The position numbers were made by a program, and so were the translations under genes. A DNA stretch of 64,000 nucleotides, from contig NZ_CP007142.1 in the NCBI RefSeq assembly GCF_000940805.1, forward strand, positions 3,758,593-3,822,592. The letters run 5' to 3'. The notes beneath the pieces are model-generated. The model had not been told where the DNA came from and did not search any database. It worked only from the letters and a program-made list of their open reading frames with translations. Positions 31,301 through 39,200 of the stretch are shown here, piece by piece (within the stretch, counting starts at the first letter, position 1; every line of letters begins with the position of its first letter). Source of the DNA: Gynuella sunshinyii YC6258. Lineage in GTDB: Bacteria > Pseudomonadota > Gammaproteobacteria > Pseudomonadales > Natronospirillaceae.

Positions 31301-33131
31301 AATGGTGGGACAACTGCTTCGCCAGTTCGGCCAGATTAATGGAATCAAAACCGTAGTCAGCCAGGTTGGTATGATGGTCCAGGGTATCAGCGGCAATTTT
31401 GTGGCTGGTTGAAATCAGTCGGCTCAATTCGGCGGTGATGATCTCTTTCAGGGACTGTCCGGAAGACCCACACGAGGCCAATGGTTGCTCTGATAACAGA
31501 CCCGCAGACGAAGATTGAGGCAATGCCGGCTCATACAAACGCTGCACGGTCGGGGTGATTCGCGCTGCCCGGCCGTTCATGACCAATACCTGAGTCCAGC
31601 CGGACTGCATGACATCACGCCAGATGGCCGTTCCCTGGTCAGGCGACAAAGCCTGCTGGCCGGTCGCGTTCAGATAGAACCGGGTCTGTTCGGCATCGTC
31701 CGAACCCATGCCTCCCTGCTCCCATAACGGCCAGTTGATGACAATGGTTTGGCCGTTGAGCTGCGGTTGCCGGCGACGGTACTCGCCATAGGCCATCAGA
31801 AAGCGGTTGGCCATGGCATAGCTGCACTCGCCAAAATCCCCGAGCAGTGCCGCCGAAGATGAAAAATAACAGATGAAATCCAGCGCCTGATCAGCCAGGT
31901 ACTTATCCAGCAGTACAACGCCCTCGCTCTTGGCACTCATGGTCTGATGGATCAATGCACGGGTCTGATCCTCAAAAGGCTGCCTCGATTCCACACCGGC
32001 AGCATGAATGATCCCGGCTAATGCAAACGGCAGTTCAGCGGCCAGAGCTGCCAAGGCCTGCTCATCGCAGACATCAACGGCCTGATAATGCGCTTCGATA
32101 GCCCCTGCTTGTTTAAGTTCATCGAGCTTTTGCTGTATGTCACTGGATAGCGGCCGCCTGCCGGTCAGTAGCAGTTTTGCCTGGTAGTGACTGGCCAGAT
32201 ATCGGGCGAAAACAAAGCCAAGATGACCGCTACCTCCGGTAATCAGATAACCGGCGTTGGTTTTCAAAGGCATCGGCTGCGTGGATGGTTGTGGGGAAAG
32301 TGCCTTCACTGCCAGACATAAGGGCTGACCGTTTCGGTACCAGCTTATGCCGTGGTGACTGGTAGCGGATAACAGTTGATCAGCTGTCAACTCCGCCTGA
32401 TCGCTATAGACGATGGCGATGGTCAACCCGGGCATCAGCAATGCCAGTGAGCGTTGCAGGCCGATCCAGCTGTAGTCCCAGCAGCTATCCAGATCATCAG
32501 GGTCATAGTGACCGAGTAAGGTGATCCGGTTTATCCGGCCGGCAAAGCCACTGAGTACCTTGAACATACTGAACAGTTCGCCGATGGCCGCTTCACCACC
32601 GCGCCGTGACCAGCTGTAGATGATCGCGGTATCGTTCTGATCCTCAGTGACCAGCGTCTCCAACAGCTGCTGCAAATGCGCGGCATTATGCCGCTCGCAC
32701 TGGTATAACTGATCAGTCAGCTTTGCCTGATCGGGTCCGGGCACCACGCAGATCATTCTGCCCGGCAACTGACGATGATCAGCCTGCATTAACTGATACT
32801 GACCACGGGTATCTGTAAAGATGATGGTCTGGTCGTTGCCGGCAATCCTGTCTCTCGATACCGCAGAGGTCTGTTCACGCCAGTATTCCTGAAAGTACAA
32901 GGGCGTCGGCCCTGCGGTTTCAATGTGGTTGTCTGTTGACGGTCTTTTTTCGACTTGTCTGGCTTTTTCGACCTCGGCAGACCGTGAAAACTCCGCTTGC
33001 AAGTGTTCGATCAGCTGTGTTTTTTCCATCACTGACAACGTTTCAAAACGTTGGATCAATTCGTCTCTACGAGCATGGTTGAATAAAATATCTGTAGCGA
33101 TGCTGTCGATGTCCGTGGTGTTTTTTGGCAT
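16356..33131 (-). CDS. lbmC: trans-AT PKS with embedded Baeyer-Villiger monooxygenase and two C-methyltransferases
   Basis: 5591 aa from ATG 33131; an in-frame GTG at 33161 would add 10 residues, and neither start has a strong Shine-Dalgarno. Domains: KR 60-520 (TGGSGHLG, SYAMAN) and ACP Ser594 region, completing the module begun in LbmB. KS7 673-1095 (Cys835), then a flavin monooxygenase at about 1275-1765 (GAGLFG; Baeyer-Villiger fingerprint at 1425-1436), cMT at about 1780-2140 (EIGAGTGGTT) and ACP Ser2211. KS8 2294-2720 (Cys2459), DH 2895-3190 (HQIQGQKILP), KR 3200-3600, ACP Ser3696. KS9 3792-4215 (Cys3966 in DTMCSSSL), a degenerate DH at about 4395-4640, KR at about 4650-5130 with atypical AGGAGTVG and YAAGV, and cMT at 5230-5570; its ACP is on the next protein. 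All three KSs keep HGTGT and NxGH. The BVMO turns a beta-ketoacyl chain into an ester, as shown for OocK in oocydin biosynthesis. Symbol assigned from the matching architecture of the lobatamide LbmC oxygenation module. Confidence 0.92.
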   Translation of the reverse strand: MPKNTTDIDSIATDILFNHARRDELIQRFETLSVMEKTQLIEHLQAEFSRSAEVEKARQVEKRPSTDNHIETAGPTPLYFQEYWREQTSAVSRDRIAGNDQTIIFTDTRGQYQLMQADHRQLPGRMICVVPGPDQAKLTDQLYQCERHNAAHLQQLLETLVTEDQNDTAIIYSWSRRGGEAAIGELFSMFKVLSGFAGRINRITLLGHYDPDDLDSCWDYSWIGLQRSLALLMPGLTIAIVYSDQAELTADQLLSATSHHGISWYRNGQPLCLAVKALSPQPSTQPMPLKTNAGYLITGGSGHLGFVFARYLASHYQAKLLLTGRRPLSSDIQQKLDELKQAGAIEAHYQAVDVCDEQALAALAAELPFALAGIIHAAGVESRQPFEDQTRALIHQTMSAKSEGVVLLDKYLADQALDFICYFSSSAALLGDFGECSYAMANRFLMAYGEYRRRQPQLNGQTIVINWPLWEQGGMGSDDAEQTRFYLNATGQQALSPDQGTAIWRDVMQSGWTQVLVMNGRAARITPTVQRLYEPALPQSSSAGLLSEQPLASCGSSGQSLKEIITAELSRLISTSHKIAADTLDHHTNLADYGFDSINLAELAKQLSHHFSIAVTPAIFFSYFTIDLLGDYLVERHRNAMQQWLEQSSVTQEALTPETRVTVQTADKPSAAMKANHPNPIAIVGMSGRFPGAANVDELWSLLAEGKHAIREIPSSRWDWQAYADTITTNTGGFIDGVDEFDPLFFDTSPREAQQMDPAERLLLMEAYRAIEDAGISPRSLQGGNTGVFVGMEESQYDMLVGWRGMSTGGGAMISSRLSYFLDLHGPALVTNTACSSSLVALHQAVISLRQQECDSALVAGIALSLSPQSYLMMSRAGMLSPQGQCFSFAEQANGIGVSEAVVVLMLKPLAAAIENGDPVYGVIKASGVNFDGRTNGVTAPNGRMQTALIEQLYRSHQIDVADIDHIVAHGTGTRLGDPVEINALAEAFDNLADGRSIGQCAITSCKSNLGHTMAASGLVSVVSLLQGIRHQQIPASLHCEQANHFIDLSNSPLYLNKICRDWPRQPDKSRTGAVSAFGRSGTNAHVVIAEYLPESPAVMIDSNDFAAIPLSARTAEQLRQRAHDLHDFLNRQDNQKLALHSLACTLQTGRDSMAHRLAFVVDSVSQLIERLHAYLQGTKHIADCYQGQIKPGKQVNSIAKMPDHISHDALAEILAQWVGGAEPEWSSLYGGRQPQRLNLPTYPFAGEVFPLAQPTDKTPATASQSPQQPEQPSADESPLVVIGGAGLFGICMGVFLKRANIPFKIIEKNHDVGGVWLVNRWPGCGCDIPMLAYAYSFEHFKGDMWAKQADILKYLQDVTRKYDLYRHIEFNTRIASARYQDDSGHWRVTLDDGTSVTAKYFINGANEGLGHSRKMPDIPGMQSFRGTLKHALDCDAEEMDFAGKRIAIIGNGTTQIQLVETLQPVAEKLVVYARSPKYLYPRAVYTPQTQRKLSSDYDFWLRHRKQYLATADEFYHISNDPVAINPFHPDTRIERYFDRLLDDQWRSFYHWLRDKNMVPDYSPGCSRPCMSHSYHQQIRAENARLETQPVRSISASGICTDQGSEDFDIIIMATGYDLNDFKPCFTITGRDQLDLGEYFSGFPRTYAGSMVAGFPNMFLGAGPNSGTNATSITAIYEHSCENILKIIRYCEDHDIKAMEIRPEEVERFVNFVREGNHNGSFASGCSAWYQTRDGENAAMFPGTFEALKQWREFDPQQYQFEYCDEPQTRHNSARLIEPESALTAQRLASLQAALDTPELQQMQTLLPQLLAAILAEMGAFDDAPLSGQPVAFYQRWLQSSVQYLQQQQLLDEHLRPTSGIGTVEQLWNQWHDQKTDWLDDPNQRAQVALLEVCLQALPDVLSGRRLATDILFPKSSMERVAGIYQGNVLADYYNEALVAVLQGCIRDRLQADRHARIRILEIGAGTGGTTVKLLPVLQQYADTITEYCYTDVSKAFLMHADKHYRPQFSGLTTALLDISRPPQQQGVAVLHYDFVIASNVLHATPDIRATLRHARALLKPHGVMLLNELSNWSLFNHLTFGLLNGWWLYEDETLRLPGSPGLASAQWQQALQDSGFETVAFPVADAHEFGQQIVVATSDADTVMASVDNVDRELMSSVPAPAPRPVSDTSETMIGSHVREVIAEKLSEALEIAPELIDHEASFADYGIDSILGVDFILSVNESLHTQLQTTDLFDYSSVIKLADYVLANWPDQLTQQLTSTAATPVPVNRKPETASPLTAETTVRASSAAKNETPEIAIIGMSGRFADSESIDEFWEHLRVGKNLVKEVSRWHGSDCISADHSGQAYCSKGSFVESMDLFDAGFFKISPLEASYMDPQQRLFLEQAWTALEYAGYGGKGMERSRCGVFVGCARSDYMDRFAGDIPAQAFWGNAGSVIPARIAYYLDLHGPAIAVDTACSSSLVAIHLACQNLWSQEVDMALAGGVFLQMTADYYQAANRAGMLSPEGKCHAFDARADGFVPGEGVGVVVLKRLTDAMQDGDSIHGVIVGSGLNQDGSTNGITAPSAQSQERLELSVYQRFGIDPATIQMVEAHGTGTRLGDPVEFNALNRAFRRYTDKTGFCALGSVKTNIGHAAIAAGVAGVLKILLALRHQQIPPSLHFQESNPAIDFPSSPFYVNTGLQEWSPADQQRRRAAISSFGFSGTNAHMVIEEAPAHAPAAIDLPGYLLVLSALTEPQLIQQVQNLFAFCERQTDISLNDMSFTLFVGRMHLPHRFCCIARDREELIDLMQQWLQGNTKNHLSGRLYSAVLPEGKPREQTALTSYGNQCIQNCRDAVDGGHYLQQLTAIAELYVQGYTLDYPAMFQQGSKRIPLPTYPFARERHWVEHHALSTPSAQRLNGQAVLHPLLHRNTSDLGQQRYSTDFNGTEFFLQDHQIQGQKILPAVVYLEMARAAIFEALPQWPEAAILELHDIVWIQPLVVSSATTLSIAVSADSADDTHEQQITFEIYRTEADQTVIHCRGRAVFCLQPVVMTQEITQLQNQMHQHHLPASELYDHFTAAGVEYGPAHQGVVSVMSGERQLLARLALPAAVEDDYQSYRLHPSLLDSALQASVGLLTNKEQMSQQISLPFALESIRILSPCTRDMFAWIRYAAESQPTDKVIRLDIDLLDPAGNICVQLQGFSSRVLNTDVASGAAQQVGKLLAVPVWQTRAATNVTTAAPEHHHVILCELPHIHGETLEQSLPHSHCRSLTTPPAQPVAARYQQYAVECFEYIRDIFNTRPRQLVRLQLVIANAPEQSVFRGLGALLKTAALENPLLSTQLIQVDADIDAETLCARLTENQGTADAVVQYQGDMRQVLHWQEIQPRQQTPAIAFRDQGTYLITGGLGALGQIFCQEIIRQSQHAHIILTGRSALTAAQQATLQSISGASERIVYKAVDIADEQQVSQLIQTIEQQYQSLHGILHCAGVTADRYILNKTAVEFEQVLAAKVTGTDNLDRATRHIDLDFWVLFSSIAAPLGSPGQADYAVANGYMDQFARDRNQQVAAQKCRGRTLSINWPLWQDGGMNIDADRLTQLQQTLGMSVLQTANGLEAFYQCLESGHDQVLVMEGHLPLIRQALHQPSATPTVPEQVDWHVTAVTDVTDVTDIASESGADQLPDQTRQYLKQQLARLIKLSPQKIDAHAALEHYGIDSILTMNLTTELEKTFGALSKTLFFEYQTIAELADYFIRAHLPTLQTLFRSATQQASINERPLSVRQPDKSAPSSKAVIPTRSRVAIRSQPFRPVAASNTPIAIIGLSGRYPQADNLTQYWRNLSEGKDCISEIPAERWDWREYFTEDRNQLGHHFSKWGGFMTGVDEFDPFFFNIAPREAEYMDPQERIFLQHAWMALEDAGYTRAGLHAEQLQPAGVYAGVMYGEYQLFGAEASMRGQRMGFAGSLASIANRVSYVLNLQGPSMTLDTMCSSSLTAIHLACQDLKQGHTGLALAGGVNITIHPNKYLMLSAGQFISSEGRCQSFGEGGDGYIPGEGVGVVVLKRLADAERDRDHIYGVIKGSALNHGGKTNGYTVPNPQAQSSAIARALAEANISPRQISYVEAHGTGTRLGDPIEITGLSQVFRQHSEEQGFCLIGSAKSNIGHCESAAGIAGLTKVLLQMQHRKIVPSLHSATLNPYIDFEASPFVVSQTLQDWHRPLVDGVEIPRIAGISSFGAGGSNAHMIIEEYEPVEQAVSSEPALIVLSAKNPERLREMVHNLLEYTDTHPSTALTALAYTLQVGREAMSQRLAMLTQSTQQLADQLRAYLADEQEDDHIWQGEATADDDTVSWFGTDADLQSTVSKWMAQQHYAKLASLWVRGLNLDWRELYGDHTPCRLSLPTYPFAREHYWTPEYEQPTHVAVIPEQRGQLHPLLHQNTSILAEQRFSSYFTGDEFYLHGDHPEHKILPGLLLLEMVHVAAQKALGETGATSIQLNRIIWSRPVPVDGDQSGVHVALLSDTFEPETESSGLRFEIYTAPADGADEALVYCDGEVDVALADEAPEIVDIATLQTRMQPDATGQIFLGQEEMLAELVLPASAIAQQTSLQLPPVFLDDILRLSAQLMAADPDEELVPYCLSCFDLIAPCQTSMWVWLRLADTDSDALEMDIDLYDPNGLLCVRLQGLQLATVESTLSPSSSADTGWDQLSYLPRWQPQPAAIGRRRRSSVDFIVIVQPQRPSALLAELRQYCQVNHPAATIIQIELADSTRQLSTNHWQCGRHDLKGFETCLQDYPKTDQLYFASLYADERPAASYQPVADADEIQFLRLVKTLQQTQKTAVMTDCYVLTQDNHAHSPAAAGSGLAGLAYSLAQSDHRFSVRNIDLSADDLSSAEPRHRVVEMICNEAPSDRGTLVRFHAGRRYQQAFLQWLWGAENDATGLRRQGVYLIAGGAGTVGGIISRYLLQQYQAQVIWLGRTAPTDETLQQKLADMQQYGASPWYIQADVTQADSMRRAVSVITEKYPRLQGAIFAGLVFHTENSISNTSEQAFAEILELKRQGSRVFYEALKNQPLDFLCYFSSVQAFSFLSARESVGYAAGVTSADALVTSFRQDSPFPIGVINWGYWEASVKGTPFEQALADKFGLISDAGGAAFFDRFIRHIMTCGHQQLLCMSASPALRELMNVAADEVCSPADQYNPSVFLPVSMQLQANSGQAAILTQTNPMAELDEWLAGLLFLQIRSLGIFSANTPASAPVETLRHTAGVQDRYARWWEECCLEVLQQHGFVESEQGEIQLIPAHRFHQPAAEAEFRAAWARQKAVYLADPQTRAVVELVDDCLQQLPDILRGSLAATDVLFPDASMEKVEHMYKGNDRSDYLNTLVAETVSAYLTELLDKKPQARVRIIEIGAGTGGTTSIVLPHLARFQSAIAEYCYTDISNAFLLHASSQFGADYPFLNCQLWNIEQPTEHQPIDMGCYDIAIATNVLHATQNIRTTIQHAKSVLKTNGILVVNELIEKSIIGTLTFGLLDGWWRYEDDSLRIPGSPIIALDTWEDLLREQGFGKVLVPEATATRLGQQVLVAESDGILERTITSPEKFNQPTVSGSATVSTLTARHA
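22182..22217. repeat. 9-bp tandem repeat (x4) in a KR-ACP linker of lbmC
   Basis: Four 9-bp units (ATCAGTAAC, ATCCGTAAC, ATCTGTCAC, AGCAGTCAC) encode a VTD/VTA tripeptide repeat just before the ACP with Ser3696. The repeat keeps the frame and sits in a flexible linker. Confidence 0.8.
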
Positions 33132-33170
33132 TTTTATGGTCTTATGTTGAAACGTTAACACTCAAAGGAA

Positions 33171-33189
33171 ATGCCGGTATCGCCGGCAT
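33171..33189 (-). other. GC-rich hairpin between lbmB and lbmC
   Basis: A perfect 7-bp stem (ATGCCGG/CCGGCAT) with a 5-nt loop lies about 12 nt after the lbmB stop and 40 nt before the lbmC ATG, followed on the minus strand by a short pyrimidine run. It is the only junction in the operon with a real gap (70 bp) and structure. It could attenuate transcription or shape lbmC translation. It lacks a long U-tract, so it is not called a terminator. Confidence 0.4.
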
Positions 33190-33201
33190 CGGTTATGTCC
33201 G

Positions 33202-36200
33202 TCAGGGTTTACTGATTGCATCCAGTAAGGCTGCAAACTCATTTGATAACTTCAGATTGAGTTCCCGATCAGTCATATGCAGATCATTGCGAACAGGCTG
33301 ATACGGTTCGCGATCCGGTTGCAGCCAGTATTTTTCTGTAGCAAATGGATAGGCAGGCACTCTGATTTTGCGAGGCGTCCCGTTGCGATACAGATTCTGC
33401 CAATCGATATCCGCGCCCTTCGCCCAACGGGCGGCTATGGCATGCATATCCATTAGCGGGGCATCGGGTTGATCTCTGTGCGTTGCATACGGCTGATCAC
33501 AGTGATCCGCGCCGGCCAAATAGGCCTGTAGATATTCCCGCACGTCTTCTCTGCTATGAGCCACAAATGCCAGCCGCTGTGACATGGCCTCTCGACCGGT
33601 TTGCAGGGTGTAAGCCAGACTCGCCAGGGTGACCTCAGGCTGTTGCCATGGCTCTGAATCCATAAACTGCAACAGCTTAAGGGCATAAGCGTGGAGCCGT
33701 TCCCGGGTTCTGGCCGATAACACAATGATCACACCCTGTCCGGTCTCCACTGCCGGTATCGGTTTTGCCACCGGCTGATACTCTTCCAGCACCACATGTG
33801 CATTAACGCCACCAAAGCCAAACGAACTGATGCCGGCACGCAATGGCACCGGATCGCCATTGGCGTCTGTGGTCCGCTGCCAGGGCTGTTGTTCTGTGAC
33901 CAGATAAAACGGGCTGTCCTGCAGATGAATATGGGAGTTGAGTGGCTGACCATGCAGCGACGGAACCAGCGTCCGGTGCTGCATTTGCAGCAGGACTTTT
34001 ATGACACCGGCCACACCCGCTGCCAGTTCCAGATGACCGATATTGGTTTTGACCGAACCGATGCCACAACGATGTTGATGGTCAGGGATGGTGACCCCGA
34101 TACGCTGATATAACCTCTGAAAAGCGGCTTTCAGGCTGTTGATTTCAATCGGATCACCAAGGGCGGTGCCGGTACCGTGGGCTTCGATATAGCCGATACT
34201 GCGGGGATCGACCCCGGCGCGGGTGTAGGCGGATACCAGCAGTTCGGTCTGCGCCTCGGGATTCGGTGCGGTCAGACTGTTGCCACGACCGCCATGATTT
34301 TCGGCACTGGCTTTGATGATTCCGTAGATCCGGTCCTGATCGTGTTCCGCAGAAGCCAGCTTTTTCAATATCAGGATGCCTATGCCCTCGCCGCGCACAT
34401 AGCCATCGGCCTGATCTGAGAAAGTCTTGCAGCGTCCATCCGGCGATAACATGCCGGCTTTGGCAAAACTGATGTGCACCGCCGGAGAAAACATCCCCTG
34501 GACACCTCCAACGATGGCCATATCCGCATCGTCATGGAGAATGGCGTTCACACCCCGGTGAATGGCCACCAGAGAGGAGGAACAGGCCGTATCCACCGGT
34601 TCGCTCGGCCCCCGCAGATTCAGAAAATGACTGACCCGGCTTGGTCCCATGGAAGGCACCGTGGCAATCACGGTCTGGCCGTTGATGTCCGTTTCACAGG
34701 CTGTCAGCCGGTCCCCATAGCCACTGTTGCCAATGCCAACGAATACGGCGGTCCTGCTGCCGGATAACCGGGATGCGGCATAGCCGGCGTCTTCTATGGC
34801 GAGCCAGCTGTGCATCAATAACAGCCGCTGTGCCGGATCCATGATTTCCGCATCGCGTGGCGATATGCCGAAGAACAGCGGATCGAAATCCCCATAACCC
34901 TCGATAAATCCGCCCCACTTCATACTCGGCGACGCAGTTTCCGAATCATGCCACAGAGCCTGCCAGCTCCAACGCTGTTGCGGGATTTCGCTGATACAGT
35001 CCCGACCCGCTACCAGATTCTGCCAGTATTCATCGATGTCGCTGGCCTGCGGAAATTTTCCGCTCATGCCGATAATGGCGATATCGTCACCGGTTGATCG
35101 GGATGGTGATCTCTGAACAGAGACCGATGGCTCGGCATGACTTGTCCGGGGTAATAGTGATTCACCGGAATCGCCGCAAATCTTCGGCACTGACGGAGTC
35201 GCCGGAGAAGGCTCAGGCAGGTCAGAAAAATGGTGTTGAATGCTGTCCTGGTATTGGTCAAGCAGGTAACCGGTCAGCGCACTGATGTCTGGATATTCAA
35301 AAAAAGCCGTCGGTGCCAGCGCACGGCCCTGACGATCCTCCAATCCATACAACTCGTTCAGTTGATTGGTGAACAGTGTGAAAGAGATGGAATCAAAACC
35401 ATAAGCACCAAATGCCTTGCCTTCATCAAAGCTGTTTTCATCAACATCGACCAGTTGCGCGGCAATATGCCGTAACGATGCCTGTACTCTGTCTGTCAGC
35501 TCCGTTACCGGAAGCGAGTGAGTAACGGGCTCGATTGAGACTTCGGACCGGGTGTTATGGTTATCAAGATAAACACTTGCCATTACCTGACGGTCGCCAG
35601 CCATGGCGATCACCTGCTCCCGATCACTGCTCAGAATCCGCAGCAGGGCATCGACTCCGGCCTCCGTTGGCATGGCGGCAACCCCCTGTTTCAGCAACAG
35701 CGCACGTTGATTGTCAGCGTCTATCTGCATACCGCCGTCCTGCCACAGCGACCAGTCGATGGCGAAGGTTCTGCCATACCGCTGTCCCTGTGTCTGGAGA
35801 AAATTACGATAGCCGGCAAACGCATCCATGAACCCATTGGCAGCGGCATAATCGGCCTGCCCGATATTGCCAAACACGGCGGATACCGAAGAAAACAACA
35901 CCATGAAATCCAAAGGTTCATGCCGGGTTGCCAGATCGATGGCCAGCAGGCCGTGCACTTTCGGCGCGAAGACCTGTTGAATGTCCTGGGCGGTTTTATT
36001 CAGGATAAATGCATCGCGCAGCACGCCGGCGCAGTGAAAAATGCCATTGAGGCAGCCATACGTTTCCCGTATCCGGTTGACCACCCGAGTGGTATCTGCC
36101 ACCAGACTGACATCTGCCGTCCAGTATTCGACGGCCTTGCCAGTGTCACTATTCAGGCTATCCAGAGCCTGTTGCAACGGCGCTGACAGCGGCCGGCGGC

Positions 36201-39200
36201 CGGTCAGAACAATGTTGACCCGTTTTTGCTGCATCAGAGCACTCGCCAGTTGCAGCCCAAGCTTGCCGGAGCCCCCGGTAATCCAGTACACGCCGCCTTC
36301 CTTGAGCGGGCTGACGGTGCGGGATGGCAGCTCCAGTTTTTCGGTCAGTTGAATTTGCCGGGTGAAATCCGGGCGGTAGCGCACCCGGACATGTTCGAAA
36401 CCACTGTAAAACTCCTGCCTTAAGATGGCTGACAGGCTATCCGCGTCATAACTTGCCAGCGCTTCGACGGTCACCAGCTTACCCAGCACCCGGTGACTCT
36501 CCAGCTGAGCGGTTTGCAGCAAGCCGGACAGGCAATGGAAGGCAAAATGTTCGATGTTCCCGGGTACAAGAATCAGTATTCGCAGGCGCTTACCGGATGG
36601 ACTGCGCAGGTAGCTCTGAATGACCTCAAAGCCGTATTGAAAATCCGCCTGAACCTGTTGAGCAAACGTCACAACGTCAGTCTGCCCTGGTTCCAATCGG
36701 TGCGGCAAATAAACAAGCCGGCAACCGGCAGGCAGGCTCTGCGAATGGATATAACCTTCAGTGACACCGGCCAGCAGCACAACATGGTCATCATCCGGAT
36801 GTTCTTCAGACACATTTGTCTGCGCAGGCTGATGTTGCCAGGCGGGACTGAGATAGAACATTTCCGGCCCGGTGACCATCCGGGGCATCTGGTGATGAAG
36901 CTCATCCTCCACCAGCTTCCGGGCGCTGAATTCCTTCATGGAGATGCAAATATGGCCGGCGGCATCGGCGATATCGATATCATAACGGGTTACCGAACCG
37001 CTACGGTCTGACCCTGGGCTGAAATACACATGGACATAACCGTGACTGGGGGTGGGTCGCAGCACATCGATCTGTTTGACGTAAAACGGCAGATAACCAC
37101 CGCTTTCCTGTGGCTGTAAAATCAGGCTGTCTGTTAACTGAAAGGCTGCGTCCATAATGCTTGGATGCAGGAAAAACTCGTCATTGCCGAAGCGGGTGTC
37201 CTCCGGCAGATGCAGTCTGGCGAGCACCTGATCATCATTCTGATACAAGGTCTCAATAACCTGAAACGCCGGGCCATAGTCAGCCCCCACCGCCATCAGC
37301 CGGTCATAAAACCAGGGTTGTGAATATTGTTGGTTACAGAGCTCCCGGATAGCGGAAATATCCAGGGTGCGGACATGATCATCCGCCTGCGTTGCCGAAC
37401 CGGTCAGTAATAGTCCCTGACTGTGAAGAATGGGGTTGGCGGCATCGCTGTGTACTTCAAAACGGATTTGTCCGGCGTCGTCATGCAGACTCACAACCAG
37501 CTCACATGGATCCTGCCCCACCACCACCGGTTGCATCCATACCACCTCACGGATAGACACAATCGGCTGCCGGCAGGACTGTTCGCCGGCAAACCGGGTC
37601 ATTTCCAGATAGGCAACGCCCGGCAGAATCTTTTTGCCACCGAGCACATGATCCGTCAGGAAAAACTCTTCGCCATTCAACACCACGGTAAATTGCTGTC
37701 GTTCAAAGTCGGAATCATTGCGATGGACTAACGGGTGCAGCTTTTCCACTTGCCGGGCACTGACCGATGGCCGGGGTAACGGGTTCTGATATCGATAAGG
37801 TGTCCGTTTGAAAACATAGCCCGGCAGGGACATTCGCAGTGGATGAGCCTGCGGCTGATACAGACTCTTCCAGTCTGGATCATTCCCCTGAGTCCAGAGC
37901 CTGGCCAGTTGCTCCAACCGCCCCTGTTGAATACAGATACGAAGGTCATCGTCGGATGCGGTTCCCTCAGCTGCCTTCTGGTCAGGTTGCTGAAACAGCC
38001 CGCTTATTGGTCCATCACCGTTCACAAAGGCCGACAGTTTTTCAACCAACTCTGCCACGGTGGATACCACAAACCCGACTCTGGCAGGCATCTGTTTACG
38101 GCCAACCTGCAAGGTATAGGCGAGCCGGTCAATAGCCACATCACTGTGACGATCACGCAAAAATGCCAGCAACCTTGCGGCCCCCAGATGCAGCTGCTGT
38201 TGGTCCATGGCTGACAGCGGAATGAGGACCAATGAATGATCCGGGGCCGCTGCGGTTGAAGCATTGGCATTGTGCTGACGATATTCCTCCAGGATGGCAT
38301 GGGCATTGGAGCCGCCAATCCCAAAGGAACTCAGCGCCGCCCGTTTGGGTAGATCCTCCGTTTTCCAGTGACTGGGGTGTTCAAGCACATAAAACGGAGA
38401 ATGCTCAAAATCAATACCGGGATTCGCCTGTTGATAGTTGATTAATGGCGGAAATGTTTTGTGATACAGGCTCATGGCCAGTTTGATGCAACCGGCCAGC
38501 CCGGCAACGGTGTCCAGATGGCCGATATTGGGTTTAACCGAGCCAATGGCGCAAAACTGTTGTTTGCGGGTCTGGCTGGCAAACGCCTGAGTGAGGGCGG
38601 CCACTTCAATGGGATCACCAATCGCCGTGCCGGTGCCATGGGCCTCCACGTAACTGATGTCTTCGGGATGTATGCCGGTTTGCTGCAACACGTTGTGAAT
38701 GACGGCAGACTGACCACTGACACCGGGGGCATAGAAACCGGCCTTGTCATTACCATCATTATTAATACTGATGCCCCGCAGCAAACAGTAAATATGATCA
38801 CCATTGTCGATGGCATCCATGGTCCGGCGAACCATGATCACCCCTGCCCCTTCACCGGCAATCATGCCGTCTGCGCGTGCATCAAAGGCTTTGCAGTGAC
38901 CATCGCTGGAAAAATTCAGTCCCGGCTGATGCACATATCCCGCCTGAAAGGTGTCGAATAATGTGGCACCGCCCACCAGTGCGTAATCCACCTCGCCGGA
39001 TTGCAATGCCTGACGCGCAAAGTACAGACCGGTCAGGGAAGAAGAACAATTGGAATGCACAAACACACTGGCACCGGTCAAGCCCAGCTGATGGGAAATC
39101 ATCGTCGGGATACTGCCGCCTTGAGCCAGTATCCAGGAAACGTAGTGCTGCGGATGATCCATCACCTGAAGTTCAGCACTCAGCTGTCCGGTGAATGATG

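Noticed and set aside
33132-33161. GTG 33161 as the lbmC start
   Set aside because: Possible, but it has no Shine-Dalgarno and an ATG follows 30 bp later; kept only as an alternative.
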